Source: Hexactinellida sp. DTS-2022 (lineage: Eukaryota > Porifera > Hexactinellida). Taken from it: a DNA stretch of 64,000 nt. How positions within the stretch are numbered: position 1 is the first letter of the stretch; each line of letters begins with the position of its first letter. The stretch is from contig JAPNXP010000008.1 in NCBI GenBank assembly GCA_028753945.1, positions 1,612,001-1,676,000 of the forward strand. The letters run 5' to 3'. Both the position numbers and the translations under genes were made by a program. The notes below the pieces were generated by a model, which was not told the DNA's origin, did no database searches, and saw nothing but the letters and a program-made list of their open reading frames with translations. This document shows positions 23,585 through 34,891 of the stretch, piece by piece.

Positions 23585-24570
23585 TAGACTAGTGAAAAAT
23601 GATCAGAACACATGGTTTCCCATATGTGAATAATACATTTTGTGAGCCTAGGACGCACCGTTTTCGATATTGCCCTATATGGTAGTGTGAATGTGACCAA
23701 TTTTGATGACACATGCAAATTTGTATCTCCTAAACGGGAGACTCTAGAGCTTAGCTCTAAATTACTAATCACATTGATATATCATTTCTAAACCATTGCA
23801 AAGTCAAAAATCACTCAAAACCAAATGGTTACCTTGCTAATAATCTCGAATGCCCATATATGGAGGTGTCATGTGTCCATCAAAAGAGAGTAAATCCAAA
23901 TTCAATAGTGAACTGGAGCTTAGTTCTAACTTTCAGACACTATCAGTGATTGAATTCCAGCAAGATGGCCGATTTTAATTTCTACCCGAATCAATATTCT
24001 TCGCTGTAGACGTGTCGAAAATCCTCTCTGCCACTTGAAAACCACCGTAACTAATTATAGCATGCCATATTTCAAAGCTTAGTTTTGGGGAACATTTTGA
24101 AGTTTTATCGCTGAGATTTGGAATATAGCACCATAATAAGTATACTTAGAACTGCTACAGTTCTGATTGTCCGATTTCGTACTTAATTAAAATCTAGACA
24201 CCTTTGGGAGCAAGAATGTGGCTCAAATGTGGGAAAACCGTCCGTTTTTTCTAAAATGGAGCAATTCCGATGAAAAATTTGACTTTTTGATATTAGCACC
24301 TTCCTAGCTAATCTCAAGGGGATGTAGTAGAATGGATTTGAGTGATTCAGATCCTTGTAATCTTTTTCAATTCTTCAGAACTATCTTTTGGTACTATATT
24401 TTTCTCTATGGGAGCTTAAATATAGAATTTCAAAAAAAATCAGTACTTAGAAGCCTTATATTAGAGCACTAGTAGTCTTTAAATAGCTTACATATAAACG
24501 CTAATTAGAACTGAAAATATCAGCTTACTAGGATAAACGAGTAGTGTGTTGTATATACTCACTCCAATCA
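23585..24570. other. No gene recognised
   Basis: AT-rich sequence without convincing coding. A short minus ORF at 23584-23772 has no recognised similarity. The right end runs into the Helitron-type repeat. Confidence 0.4.
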
Positions 24571-24574
24571 TTTG

Positions 24575-25280
24575 GGCTGAAATAGCGTTACTATTAAAAC
24601 ACAAACATGTATATATAAATATATATATTTGTTTGTATGTTCGGAGTTAATTGAAGAAAGTGGACGGTTTCCAAATGTGAATTTTGGCATATATGGGTAA
24701 CTTTTGGCACCCGGCAACAAGTTTAGATTTCCACCGAAAATTTCTCACACCTCGAAAAGTTATGACGTCATTGTCACATTTTGAGAACCTTGAAAATTCA
24801 CTTAATCGCACATAATTCGCGCCCTCTGAGAGATAAAAATCTGAAAATTTAATAGAACATGGACATTAATGATGCGGACACGTTGGTCGCACCAGATTGC
24901 CAATATGCTTACTCATTATCGCATGATGACGTAATCATTAAAATTTCACATTGTTAAATTTGACTATTTAGTCCTATTTACGCTTTATGATCAATATTAC
25001 TGGTATATAAACGACACACCAACCGCGAAGCGGGTGGTGTGTGCAGTGTTTTTTTTAAGGCAAATTAGAGGCCCAAAATGGTCTTCTAATTTTTATCAAT
25101 GGGCCTCTAATTTTTAACGTGCTAAGTACTCAATATCATGAAATGTAGAGTGAGGGCCTCTAATTGTTGGGGTGAGGGCCTCTAATTGTTGGTAGGGCCC
25201 TCTAAGCAAATCCTTAAAAAAAACACTGGGTGTGTGGTTGTGTTTGGTCGCGAAGCGACCTAGCAAGCGAAGCGCGCTAG
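24575..25280 (+). mobile_element. Non-autonomous Helitron, copy 1
   Basis: The 3-prime end has GC-rich hairpins (GGTCGCGAAGCGACC and neighbours) and finishes CTAG, followed by T, the canonical Helitron 3-prime arrangement. The element shares GACGTCAT and AACCGC-hairpin segments with the Helitron at 59600-63391. The 5-prime boundary is approximate, from where that similarity fades. A MITE (25044-25228) is nested in it. It encodes nothing. Confidence 0.72.
25044..25228. mobile_element. hAT MITE in Helitron
   Basis: The ends are CAGTGTTTTTTTTAAGG and its inverse. A perfect 8-bp duplication GGTGTGTG lies at 25036-25043 and 25229-25236. The interior carries repeated GGGCCTCTAATT motifs. It interrupts a hairpin arm of the Helitron that is intact at 59600-59690. 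Confidence 0.92.
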
Positions 25281-25640
25281 TATATTATTAAAAGACAAGG
25301 CTGTATATATATACAGTATAAGTTAGAATGTTCAAGGTTGATTGAGGAAACTGGACGGTTTCAAAGTCTGATTTTCGACATTAAGGAGTAAATTTCGGCC
25401 TCCTACAAGTTAGGTCCCGACTCTAATTTCTGAAACCTTGCCAAGTTATGACGTCATACTCACATTTTGAGATGTGCGAAAATTCACTTAAACGCAACCC
25501 ATACGATATAAAAATATAAATTGGAAAATGGAGATCAATCATGCGGACCAGTTGGTCACACCAGTATATCAATATGCTTACTCATCATCGAATGTTGACC
25601 TAATCATTTAAATTTTATAATAGGTATACTTCGAAATTAC
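25281..25640 (+). repeat. Second, truncated Helitron copy in tandem
   Basis: Immediately after the CTAG end, sequence similar to the start of the upstream copy begins again (GTTGATTGAGGAAACTGGACGG, GACGTCAT at about 25449). It fades near 25640 without the 3-prime hairpins. Head-to-tail tandems are common for Helitrons. Confidence 0.55.
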
Positions 25641-26672
25641 AAAATATATAACTCTATGCTAAACTTGTTATTATGAGAGTTGGAAAATTTTGTAGATAAA
25701 TATACTGGTGTCACATTATATGGCCAAAATATATGATAATTCATTCGTGAATACCTTTAACTTTCTATATTTGTAATTCTGCTTAAAATCTCCTGAACGA
25801 ATTTATGCCAATAATAGGCAAACGTTTACTCAGAGTTTAATTCTTATACTTATTGCAGTAAAAATATTGGAACATCTGGAAACAAATGATAAATTGGAAA
25901 TTATGTTGTGATTCTAATACACAAGATGTACTTACAAACTCAAATCCAATTCGATATAATGGGATGTGACTGTGATATAAACTTGTTCAAGTGTGCTATG
26001 CATCATGGTTGTTTCTCAAGAAAATAATTCCCTATGTTTTAAACGCAATACCTATTGTGAAACTTAATTTCCTGGATGTCTACAACGTAATTTTGAAATG
26101 AATTTCAACACTAATCGAATATTTAATGTTCGAAGATTAAAGTAACGTTGAATCAAATAACGTTTATTAAAGAATTCCCTCTTGATGATAGAGGATATTG
26201 CATCAAGACCCAGTGCAATTCATCATATTTTGATGATGTTCGACCATGTACACATTAGTTAGGGAATTTTAACTCAAAACCGTGAAAAAAAATGTTACCA
26301 AACAATTTCTACACTAGTCTTCTTCTGGACTCAAATAAACATACAAAAAAAGTTACAAGCCCAAACCCGTGAGGAACATTTTTTACACGGGTTGCAGTTT
26401 CTGATTTTCCATAGTAAATCGCCGACATTTCTGGAGCTAACTTTCTCAAATCAGTTCCAATCAACTTATTATCACCATATTGGTACTCTGCGTTAAATTT
26501 CCAGCAATTTGATATATCACATGTCCATATTTGGAAGAATTTTTTTCCCATAGCAACGCTGGAATGTCTCAGGAATGTGTAAAAATTCCATTATCAAATT
26601 GTGTTCCCACATAATCAAGTGACCCCTCATTCGACTCCATTCAGCTACCTGAGTAAAATTATACACACACCG

Positions 26673-26931
26673 CAGAGGCGGGGCCTGGGCCCCCCCTTCG
26701 AAACTAAAATTGACTGAAATTTAAGCTGAAATTGTCAAAATAATTAAGAAACTTCAGCCCCAAGTTTTAATTATGGCTCCTTATAAAGAAATTAGAGTTT
26801 AAAATTACTTCTGAGTGTATATAACTCAAAAAAATAAGGGGGGTTACCCCCCAGACCCCCTTATAAATTGCTCGCTATGGTCGAATTATTTCTTGGACCC
26901 CCCCTTTTCAACATGTCTGGATCCGCCACTG
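26673..26931. mobile_element. MITE with CAG(A/T)GGCGG ends and C/G runs
   Basis: The ends CAGAGGCGGGGCC and, inverted, CAGTGGCGGATCC are followed by runs of G and C. No clear target duplication was found. Neighbouring stretches 25640-26670 and 26935-27825 hold no recognised gene; a minus ORF of 80 codons at 26309-26551 has no recognised similarity. Confidence 0.55.
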
Positions 26932-27825
26932 TACCGACACTCTAAAACGTGATTTTATAAAATTATTCGATATTTACAGTTAATCTCGAAAATCTCGAAT
27001 AATTTTATAAAAAAGTTAACCTATAATTTGAGGTAAAATTCCCTAAATACATAATAAGAATATTGGAAATAAACTTATTCTTCAAGATTTTCCAGGTTCC
27101 CAATTAATCTTTTTGTTTTCAACAAGTTAATGCTAAGGAACGTAACCAAACGATGAGAATAGTAAACGCTCTCGTATCGATTAATAAAACAGAATTGTTT
27201 CGAGCAATTAGAAATTGTATTGAAAACTTGAATTCATTCAGTTGATCGGAGTAAGTAATCTAACTTTCTAAGCTTTAAATTCTTTCAAATTTTAGCTATT
27301 AAATTTTAAATTGCTGACTTGAGCTCTGCAGTGGAATAATCTACTATAATCTACTTGTTAGATAACGGAATTTGGGTCAAGAGCATTCTATCTATGTGGC
27401 TTCTAGGATACCCTGGGGTGCTTACAGCGCATACAAGACACCAGCTGTTTTGTATAAATGACAACACGCCCCTTGTAAGAAATCCTGGATCCGCCTATAC
27501 TCTGAAATCATATTTTAGTTCTCGATATACTCTAACAGGCAGATTAAAGTGCCAGGTAACTCGCCACGGGAGGTATAGGGGGCAATGACCCCTGATAAAT
27601 ATTTTGTTGATATCTCAATGCTCTGATCCATAAATTCGATTTAATAAGTTATCATTAGTTCGTACTTGCCAGCCCAATTAAGACATATCACTGTACTACG
27701 CTCCAATTTCCCCCAGTAAATTAACAAAAATCTTTGGAAACCCATAATTCTTTTCTCGCTCGAACCGCTCGCTCGTCTGGGAAGTTAATCTATACTTAAA
27801 CTAAGACGAACTACACATACTAAAT

Positions 27826-28240
27826 CAGTGGCGCCGCCGCTGGGGGGGCACCAGATGGGCAAACCTTAACCCAGGGGGGGCACACCATTTTAGAAAAAAA
27901 CGCAGGAATTCATAGTTGCGTTACACTCGAAAATCCACATATTTGCCCAGTTCACCTTAGCTGCTCCCTCCGCCGGGTGGCGCTGGACGCGAGCACGCTT
28001 ATTAGCAGGACCACCAGCTCTGGCCATCTCATGTAGATTCATCAATCAGAACACGACAAATGTAATCACACTGTTGTATTTAACACTTAACATTGATTGG
28101 GCATTCATGTTTGAAGACTTGTTGTTCATGTTCAATATTGTTCATATCTCGCTAAAAATATCTGAAAAGTGTGCCCCCCCTGGCGGGGGGGGCCACCATT
28201 TTTCCGTGGGGGGCACGTGCCCCCCCTGGCGCCGCCACTG
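27826..28240 (+). mobile_element. hAT MITE, CAGTGGCGGCGCC family, copy 2
   Basis: This is the inverted relative of 20545-20980. The flanks are TACTAAAT (27818-27825) and TACTAAAG (28241-28248), 7 of 8 identical. Its long C/G runs are shared with copy 1. Confidence 0.9.
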
Positions 28241-28856
28241 TACTAAAGTATTGTATTACGTATGTGGTCAATACACGATGCAAGGCAAGTTATACAATTA
28301 TGTTATATATTTTTATTATGTTTGACATAAATCAAATTAATCACTAAGGAACGCAGAAAATATTGAATTATATAGACTGTACAGGGAATCCATGCAACCC
28401 TTGTAGTCAACTGTATTACAACCTAATATAAGGACTTTACCATTACTATGGCTGGTAGTTTTTTCTGTAGTATTTGCAAGGATCAATGTTTTTGATTTTT
28501 GTAGGCTACTTTTCATACTTGAGAAAACACTAAATAGAAAGGTTCATCTTAATAAATCTAACACCAATATAATGTTTGCTCACTCTGGCAATTACTATGC
28601 CCCCCTCTAGATGAAATATCCTTGGACTTCCCTGTGAAGAGCGATCCTCTTGAAAGATTTCTCATAACAGAGAGATGGCACAAGGTCGATTTCTGGTTAG
28701 TTTAACCGAAGTTTTGCGTTGTGAGTCGATAATTTGCTTAAACACAATCCTAAAGAATATATTTAAATATTAAAAACTAACCTCATTTGAGTATTGACGA
28801 CGAAACAGATCTCTAAATTCATTTAATAAGCTAACTTTTAGGATGACATTTTATTA

Positions 28857-29054
28857 TTGAATGATACCGCAGAGGTTATCACTTTTGTTGCAGGACACAT
28901 ATCCTATTCTATACTAAAGTTTAGTTGTGATGTTTGCGTCGGAAATCTGGATGAATATCATGTTGCCAATAACTGTGTACAATTGCTAAATCAAGGCGTG
29001 ACATTACTAACATTTCCACATAACCAATACACTAATAAGATTTTGCTATTTTAG
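28857..29054 (+). pseudogene. P-like/THAP9-type transposase C-terminal fragment
   Basis: The 65-codon ORF reads EVITFVAGHISYSILKFSCD, then a second Cys and a GVTLLTFP stretch. This fits the C-terminal block of P-element-type transposases, where an AGY(V/I)A helix is followed by a Cys-x2-Cys and a hydrophobic strand. It is isolated and lies just downstream of the DDOST gene on the other strand. Confidence 0.5.
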
Positions 29055-29228
29055 ACACTTTAACAAGCGGAGTTGACTGTATAAATATTTAAGTAAAAAT
29101 TTAGAATCAAGTATGAACACCGTTAAAAATAGAAACTGGCCTTAATTTTGGTACTCTTTTCGGTTTGTTGCATAGCAGTATATATATTAGGCTATGGTGT
29201 GTATCCCTTAATTATCGAACTCTACAAT

Positions 29229-29234
29229 ATTTAT
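29229..29234 (-). promoter_or_regulatory. Candidate polyadenylation signal of DDOST
   Basis: AATAAA on the minus strand lies about 180 bases downstream of the DDOST stop codon. It is a single hexamer in AT-rich sequence, so the evidence is weak. Confidence 0.35.
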
Positions 29235-29414
29235 TTAAACATTAGTATTTTCTTGCTTTTGTTACAATGCTCAGTTTTAGACTAAATATTCCAGGTGAGA
29301 TGTCATATATGAGATTGGGTAAGTTCATATATTCGATTACATAAATAAATACTATAAATATATTCAGTGATTGAAATTTCTAGCAAAATAGTAAACAAAC
29401 TGAATCGATAAAAA

Positions 29415-29788
29415 CTAATATATCTTGAACTTAGACAATGTCAAATGACTCAAGAATACCATTGCAAACGCAATAAATCCGAACAACATTGAAAAAGAAC
29501 TTAAATAATAAGGAAATGCACAGTAAATGAAACGTTCATATTCAGTATGCTGAAAGGGTTTAACTGAAACTTGAGTGGAAGAGTAAATACTATTAAAACC
29601 GATTCTATAATAATTAATGATAAACTGAAACACTCCATATACATCTGGAAGAGAAAAGTTAATATGATGATGGAGGGTCTGAGTAAAATCCAAGTTTAGT
29701 CTGATATAAGGATCAATTCTACGAACTTCAATTTGAACATCAGAAGCTTCATAGGATTCCCAAATATTATTGACAAGTTGTTCAATTT
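29415..29788 (-). CDS. DDOST: Oligosaccharyltransferase 48-kDa subunit, last coding exon
   Basis: DDOST/OST48 is a type I ER membrane protein and a subunit of the oligosaccharyltransferase, which transfers the glycan to asparagines of nascent proteins. This exon encodes the conserved C-terminus: YEASDVQIEVRRIDPYIRL, SLPDVYGVFQF, a YSSTQVSVKPFQHTEYERF stretch, then AFPYYLSSFSMLFG leading into the single transmembrane helix and a short basic tail. An AG acceptor lies directly upstream (TTTTTTAG on the minus strand). The exon starts in the phase left by the exon at 48500-48731. Reading is open to a TAA. It is intact and the best host-gene evidence in the window. Confidence 0.92.
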
Positions 29789-30061
29789 CTAAAAAATACA
29801 CTTTATAAATATTACTTAAAAAGATACACAAGTAAGGTAAGAAGGATTATTTATGTAAGATGTTTTTACATCAGTCCAGATCAGGATTTATCCTAGAGAG
29901 CTCCATATGCCTAGACGCGTATAAATAGGGATATGTTCGCGTTTAGGAGCGTGAAAACTGCCGAATCTTAACAGAATAATACAAAACTAACCTTATACTT
30001 GTACAAAATTCATACTTTGGTGATCTTAAACCAGTTAGGAGTGTTCACTTCTAGTCCTGTA

Positions 30062-30246
30062 CAGGGTTTCATCCAGGCGTATGCGACGCGCCTCCAGGCG
30101 CGTAATTTCAAAGGAAAACTTTTCTAGGCGCGCGGAAATCGAGAGATGCTCCCATAGACGTAATACAAATTGAGTATTTTAGGCGCGTGTGAGCGAGCTA
30201 AAACTTAATCTAGGCGCGCGGGAAATTTTGCCTGGATGAAAGCCTG
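30062..30246 (+). mobile_element. hAT MITE, CAGGSTTTCATCC family
   Basis: The ends are CAGGGTTTCATCCAGGCG and, inverted, CAGGCTTTCATCCAGGC. A perfect 8-bp duplication GTCCTGTA lies at 30054-30061 and 30247-30254. The interior is rich in TAGGCGCG motifs. It is the best-preserved member of its family in the window. Confidence 0.93.
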
Positions 30247-30743
30247 GTCCTGTATAATACACTGGTCCAAATTAATGACTCAAAAAGAAGTTCAAAATAA
30301 ACACCTCATATTAGATAAAGCAGTCCACAAAGTAAATATAAAATTGCAAAAATTAAGAGTATCCACGGATGGGAATTTTTATTAATATAAACATTATCCA
30401 ATTGGGCTCAGATTTGCTTTACGGAATAATTCGTGATACCTAGGAAATGCATAACTTGGACGTTAGTAATTCAATTCAAGAACAAATTATTATGTCTAAG
30501 TATAGATACTTTTAAAATAGAATAAGAGCGCCTATGCAGCAGTATAACTCAGTTAATATGTATTCGCGAACTAGTTCATTCTTGTCTATAATGTTCTAAT
30601 TCAATACTGAGTTACTATCACTATTAGGCCTGTTGCGTGGGATTTTGACCCGCAAGCCGGAATTGTATTTGGGTCAAATTTTGGGAAAATAATATTTCAT
30701 GCTTAGTCCACTCCACTATTCTTCAGTATTGATACAATACTAT

Positions 30744-31139
30744 CAGTGTTGTAAATCAAATCAAATATTTCAAATATTTGATTTGATTTGATTTGAAATT
30801 ATTTGAAATTATTTTCAAATCATTTTTCAAATCATTTTCAGATCATTTTCAAATTATATTCTTTAAATCATTTTCAAATCGTTTCCAAATCGCTTTAATA
30901 TAATTTCACGTCATTTTAATTCAATTTCAAATATATAAGATCATTTTAAAAATTTCTAAACGTTTTGACAGTGATTCGGAAATCATTTGAAAGTTTCAAA
31001 TATTTGAAATATTTTATTTTATTTTATTTGAAATAATTTGAAATCTCAAATGATTTGAAATGATTTGATTTGAAATAATTTAAATCTAAAATGATTTGAT
31101 TTGTTTGAGAAAAAAATAAATGCTATATTTACAACCCTA
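30744..31139. mobile_element. MITE with CAAATCAAAT low-complexity interior
   Basis: The ends CAGTGTTGTAAATC and, inverted, TAGGGTTGTAAATA enclose about 370 bases of CAAAT/ATTTG repeats that can fold back. The flank AATACTAT on the left recurs on the right with a 3-base insertion, a possible decayed duplication. Confidence 0.7.
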
Positions 31140-31216
31140 AATTATACTATCATACTACATTTAGTCACCAACATTACTTTCTTTATAGATTTCCTCACCT
31201 ATCTATATATGTACTA

Positions 31217-31513
31217 CAGTATAACTCGGTTAGTACGTATTTCGGCTTAGTAGGTACTAATTCTATTAACCAATTAGTAAATTTATATGTATCTCAATTT
31301 AATGTAAAGTCAGTTAGTACTATATAAATCAAATTATCACTTTTCGTGTCTTCTATTTCTGCTATTTTGCACTAGTCTGTTTGCACGTTCATGATAAGAA
31401 ATTGGTATCAACCGAAGTTATTCGAATTGAAGATTCTTTGAAGCGTCCAAAAATTTTGTTCATTGTCACCGTACATTCGCATTATCCGTGTTCGTACTAA
31501 TGAGGTTATATTG
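31217..31513. mobile_element. pogo/Tigger-like MITE
   Basis: The ends are CAGTATAACTCGGTTAGTACG and, inverted, CAATATAACCTCATTAGTACG, with TA on each side. The TIR type (CAGT..AACCTCG) and TA target match Tc1/mariner-pogo MITEs. Single related ends occur near 12385, 30536 and 34942. Confidence 0.65.
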
Positions 31514-31630
31514 TATATTTCAATTTTTGAATTTAATTAGGATTCATTTAGTTTAAGCGCTCAAAAATATTTTAGGCGAGAACATTCAGGGGCTAAGGAT
31601 TTTAAGAAACTATTGATGAATCTACATATA

Positions 31631-33293
31631 CGAGCCCTTCGGTCTCGGTCGCTTTGCGACGGATTGGTGCTACGCACCTAAAGTTAACGGCCGCTGTGCG
31701 GCCTTACTCCTCACTAAACCAATTGGGGGTCTGTTTACTTTGGTATATTTGAATAGAGGACTTTTTCAGAGCGTGTACTATTTTCATGCATCATGTTGCA
31801 ACGGAATTGCAAAATATTGCATGTATGATGGCTTAAGTATATCTATATACTTTGTGGAACATATACACAATATCCCTGTTTGCGACTCCCTCAGAGTAAC
31901 CTCCACCAGGGAGCAGCACTGCAATTTCAGGAGCAGAAGGAGCATTGTATCGGCGTGGGTCTGGGCAACCATCAGCTCTGATGATCAGCCTGATGTCCAC
32001 TCCTCCTTGTGCTCGCATTAGATCAACTGCGTGCTTGAAGTGAGAGACTTAGGGGTTAACCTCATGTAGCATTTGCTGCAAGGCCTTTAACTCAGGAAGT
32101 TTGGCCTCGCCTAGATGTCTCTGACGGTTTTCCACTTCAGCCTCTGCAGTACCGTCGTGGATGTAAATCTGGGCAAAGACTGGTGCCTCATCACTATTTG
32201 GAAGCAAACTTCCAATGTAATGGTGCACAACGCCCTGAATACGGAAGGTGTATACACCACGTCTAGCATTAGCAAGCTCTTTGTCGATATTTGCTCCGAG
32301 GGAACAAAACGCAAGGCTTGAGTTGTATGCTCGTATGTGGCTCCTGAAGTACTTGCCTCTGCTATCAGCAGCTGTGAGCAGATGGCGGAACAACTCAGGA
32401 AGCTTATCTAAGGAGGGAAGAACTACCTTGCCCTCTCCGCAACAGAGGGAAAACTTTGCACATGCTTTCGTACTGGTGGAAAGCTTTTCACTCTCCCAAA
32501 ACTTAGCATCACAAATTGAACAATTATAGGACATACTACCTAATGAATGTTCATCAACCAAACCATCACTAACCTCAGAAGAGATTTGTGATCTGGCTAA
32601 ATTGAGGTACCTCTTAGATTGGAGAGTCTTACTCGTCTCATACAACAGAGTCCGGGACTTCAAACGAACAATTCGCTCATTTTCAGACTCACTTTGTCTA
32701 AGGGCCTCCTGGTGTATGCGCTTGTACTCCAAGCGATCAGCTGATTCAGCCTCATACTCACTTTGTCTGAGGACCCCCTGGTGTATGCGCTTGTACTCCA
32801 AGCGATCAGCTGATTCGGCCTCAGACTCATTTTGTCTGAGGACCTCCTGGTGTTTGCGCTTGTACTCCAAGCGATCAGCTGATTCGGCCTCAGACTCATT
32901 TTGTCTGAGGACCTCCTGGTGTTTGCGCTTGTACTCCAAGCGATCAGCTGATTCGGCCTCAGACTCATTTTGTCTGAGGACCCCCTGGTGTATGCGCTTG
33001 TACTCCAAGCGATCAGCTGATTCGGCCTCAGACTCATTTTGTCTGAGGACCTCCTGGCGTTCGCGCTGGTACTCCAAGCGCATAGCTGTCTCTGCGTCAG
33101 ACTGCGCCAGTCTTCGAGAGGTTTGTCGCTCTCGTTGCTTCTCAAGACGGAGAGCTCTTTCGCCAGGAGTCTCATTCTCACGCATTGAGCGCTTTCGCTC
33201 AGCTTCCGTCTTGAACAGTTTAGTATTTGGAAAATTATTATCCGACATTCTTGAACAAAATTTATTCTTGAGCTCTACACAACTACTATACAC
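31631..33293 (-). pseudogene. Helitron protein pseudogene and 3-prime hairpin end
   Basis: The 414-codon ORF on the minus strand (33293 to 32049) has a basic N-terminus, about six 23-residue repeats (RLEYKRxHQEVLRQNESEAE type), and a Cys-containing YNCSICDAKF region. It then has the Helitron helicase-like N-terminal block (NRQRHLGEAKLPELKALQ). After a single TAA stop the same frame continues through RADGCPDPRRYNAPSAPEIA and LLPGGG to about 31833, so one nonsense codon interrupts it. The HUH Rep motifs and the helicase are missing. Downstream, GC-rich hairpins (31647-31715) and a CTCG terminus at 31631 resemble a Helitron 3-prime end in the right orientation. Confidence 0.82.
32680..33090 (-). 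repeat. 69-bp tandem repeats in the Helitron ORF
   Basis: About six units of 69 bases encode 23-residue charged, probably alpha-helical repeats. Because the unit is a multiple of three, other frames are open too. The plus-strand 233-codon and minus-strand 173-codon ORFs over this region are shadows. Confidence 0.85.
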
Positions 33294-33489
33294 TAATATA
33301 TAATTCTCTATGCATACTTAATTAGTTAATTCTCATTGGTTAACAATTCCTGCATACATAAAGCTGTTGTAAAATTAACCAATTAAATTAATAATTTAAG
33401 TAGAAAATTCTCATTGGTTAACGACACTATTTTTACATTGTAATTAATCAAATTATCTATAGTATAATATCTAGTTAGAAATTTATATA

Positions 33490-34194
33490 CGCGAAATTCG
33501 AAATCAGCATACTTGTTTACCTATAATACCCGTTGAAAGCAAACTTCTAGGTTGATTTTGAATTTCATTAATTTGTTTACCTATTTTGTGTAAACAACAA
33601 CAACAAATATTAATATGATAAATTTATAAACGCGAAATTCGAAATCAGCATACTTGTTTACCTATAATACCCGTTGAAAGCAAACTTCTAGGTTGATTTT
33701 GAATTTCATTAATTTGTTTACCTATTTTGTGTAAACAACAACAACAAATATTAATATGATAAATTTATAAACGCGAAATTCGAAATCAGCATACTTGTTT
33801 ACCTATAATACCCGTTGGAAGCTAACTTCTAGGTTGATTTTGAATTTCATTAATTTGTTTACCTATTTTGTGTAAACAACAACAACAAATATTAATATGA
33901 TAAATTTATAAACGCGAAATTCGAAATCAGCATACTTGTTTACCTATAATACCCGTTGGAAGCTAACTTCTAGGTTGATTTTGAATTTCATTAATTTGTT
34001 TACCTATTTTGTGTAAACAACAACAACAAATATTAAGATGAGAAATTTATAAACGCGAAATTCGAAATCAGCATACTTGTTTACCTATAATACCCGTTGG
34101 AAGCTAACTTCTAGGTTGATTTTGAATTTCATTAATTTGTTTACCTATTTTGTGTAAACAACAACAACAAATATTAATATGAGAAATTTATAAA
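33490..34194. repeat. Five tandem 141-bp units
   Basis: Units begin at 33490, 33631, 33772, 33913 and 34054 (each starting CGCGAAATTCGAAATCAGC). A divergent sixth begins at 34195. They are nearly identical, with a few substitutions shared by adjacent units. The array is the left arm of a larger inverted-repeat structure. Confidence 0.93.
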
Positions 34195-34664
34195 CGCGAA
34201 ATTCGTGTTCAGCATACTTGTTTACCCCTTATAACTTTTGTTTACCAATTATAACATTTGAAAGTTAGTTTATATCTTATATATAAATGCGGTTTCTATT
34301 CCCCCATCACTTTAATACAATCCGGACAAACAAACAAACACACACACACACACAAACACACAACAATCGAGATTTAATAATATAGATTATTAAAACTCGA
34401 CTGTTGTTTTTTGTGTGTGTGTGACCACTGTGTGTTTGTTTGTCCAGGTTGCATTAAAGTGATGGTGGAATAGAAACTGCATTATATACGAGATAGAAAC
34501 TAACTTCCAAATGTTATAATAGGTAAACAAATACGTATGCTGATTTCAAATTTCGCATTTTTTAATTTTAATATGAATATTATTGTTGTTGTTTACAAAA
34601 AGGTAACAAATTAGTGAAAATTCAAAATCACCCTAGAAGTTTGCTTTCACGGGTATTCGAGCCA
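33490..34664. mobile_element. Foldback-like element with tandemly expanded left arm
   Basis: The right part (about 34390-34664) is the inverted complement of one 141-bp unit plus the adjoining segment (ATAGAAACTGC, ACAAACA/TGTTTGT blocks). The centre is near 34375, next to a CACACA stretch. One arm holds one unit and the other at least five, as in Foldback/Galileo-type elements whose arms contain tandem repeats. No coding was seen; target duplication was not resolved. Confidence 0.6.
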
Positions 34665-34757
34665 TTTACCTGGAGGATGTGGTCCTCAATCGGCGCAGAC
34701 TTTTGCAATATTTTTCTTATAGTATAAGATCCACTATTTTCAGTAAATAGAATACAC

Positions 34758-34891
34758 CAGGGTTTTTTTAAGGCTGATCTTTTTTTAAGGCTGATCTTAA
34801 GGCTGGTTTAGGAGTTACACCACGATTCGGGTCGGTCGCGGACGCTGCAGTGCTGAGTTACACCAAGGTCTCAACCTTTAAAAAAAACCTG
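34758..34891. mobile_element. Small hAT-type MITE
   Basis: The ends are CAGGGTTTTTTTAAGG and, inverted, CAGGTTTTTTTTAAAGG. The flanks GAATACAC and GGATTCAC agree at 6 of 8 positions. It is similar in style to 25044-25228. Confidence 0.7.

Noticed and set aside
20428..28325. Shared 97/83-codon ORF in the CAGTGGCGGCGCC MITEs
   Set aside because: Repeat-borne, crosses C/G runs and TIRs, with no domain.
32602..33303. 233-codon plus-strand ORF and 173-codon alternative minus frame over the Helitron repeats
   Set aside because: They are open only because the 69-bp tandem unit is a multiple of three; the minus frame with Helitron motifs is the real one.
33490..34194. CRISPR array
   Set aside because: Units are 141 bp and contiguous without unique spacers, in an intron-containing eukaryotic genome.
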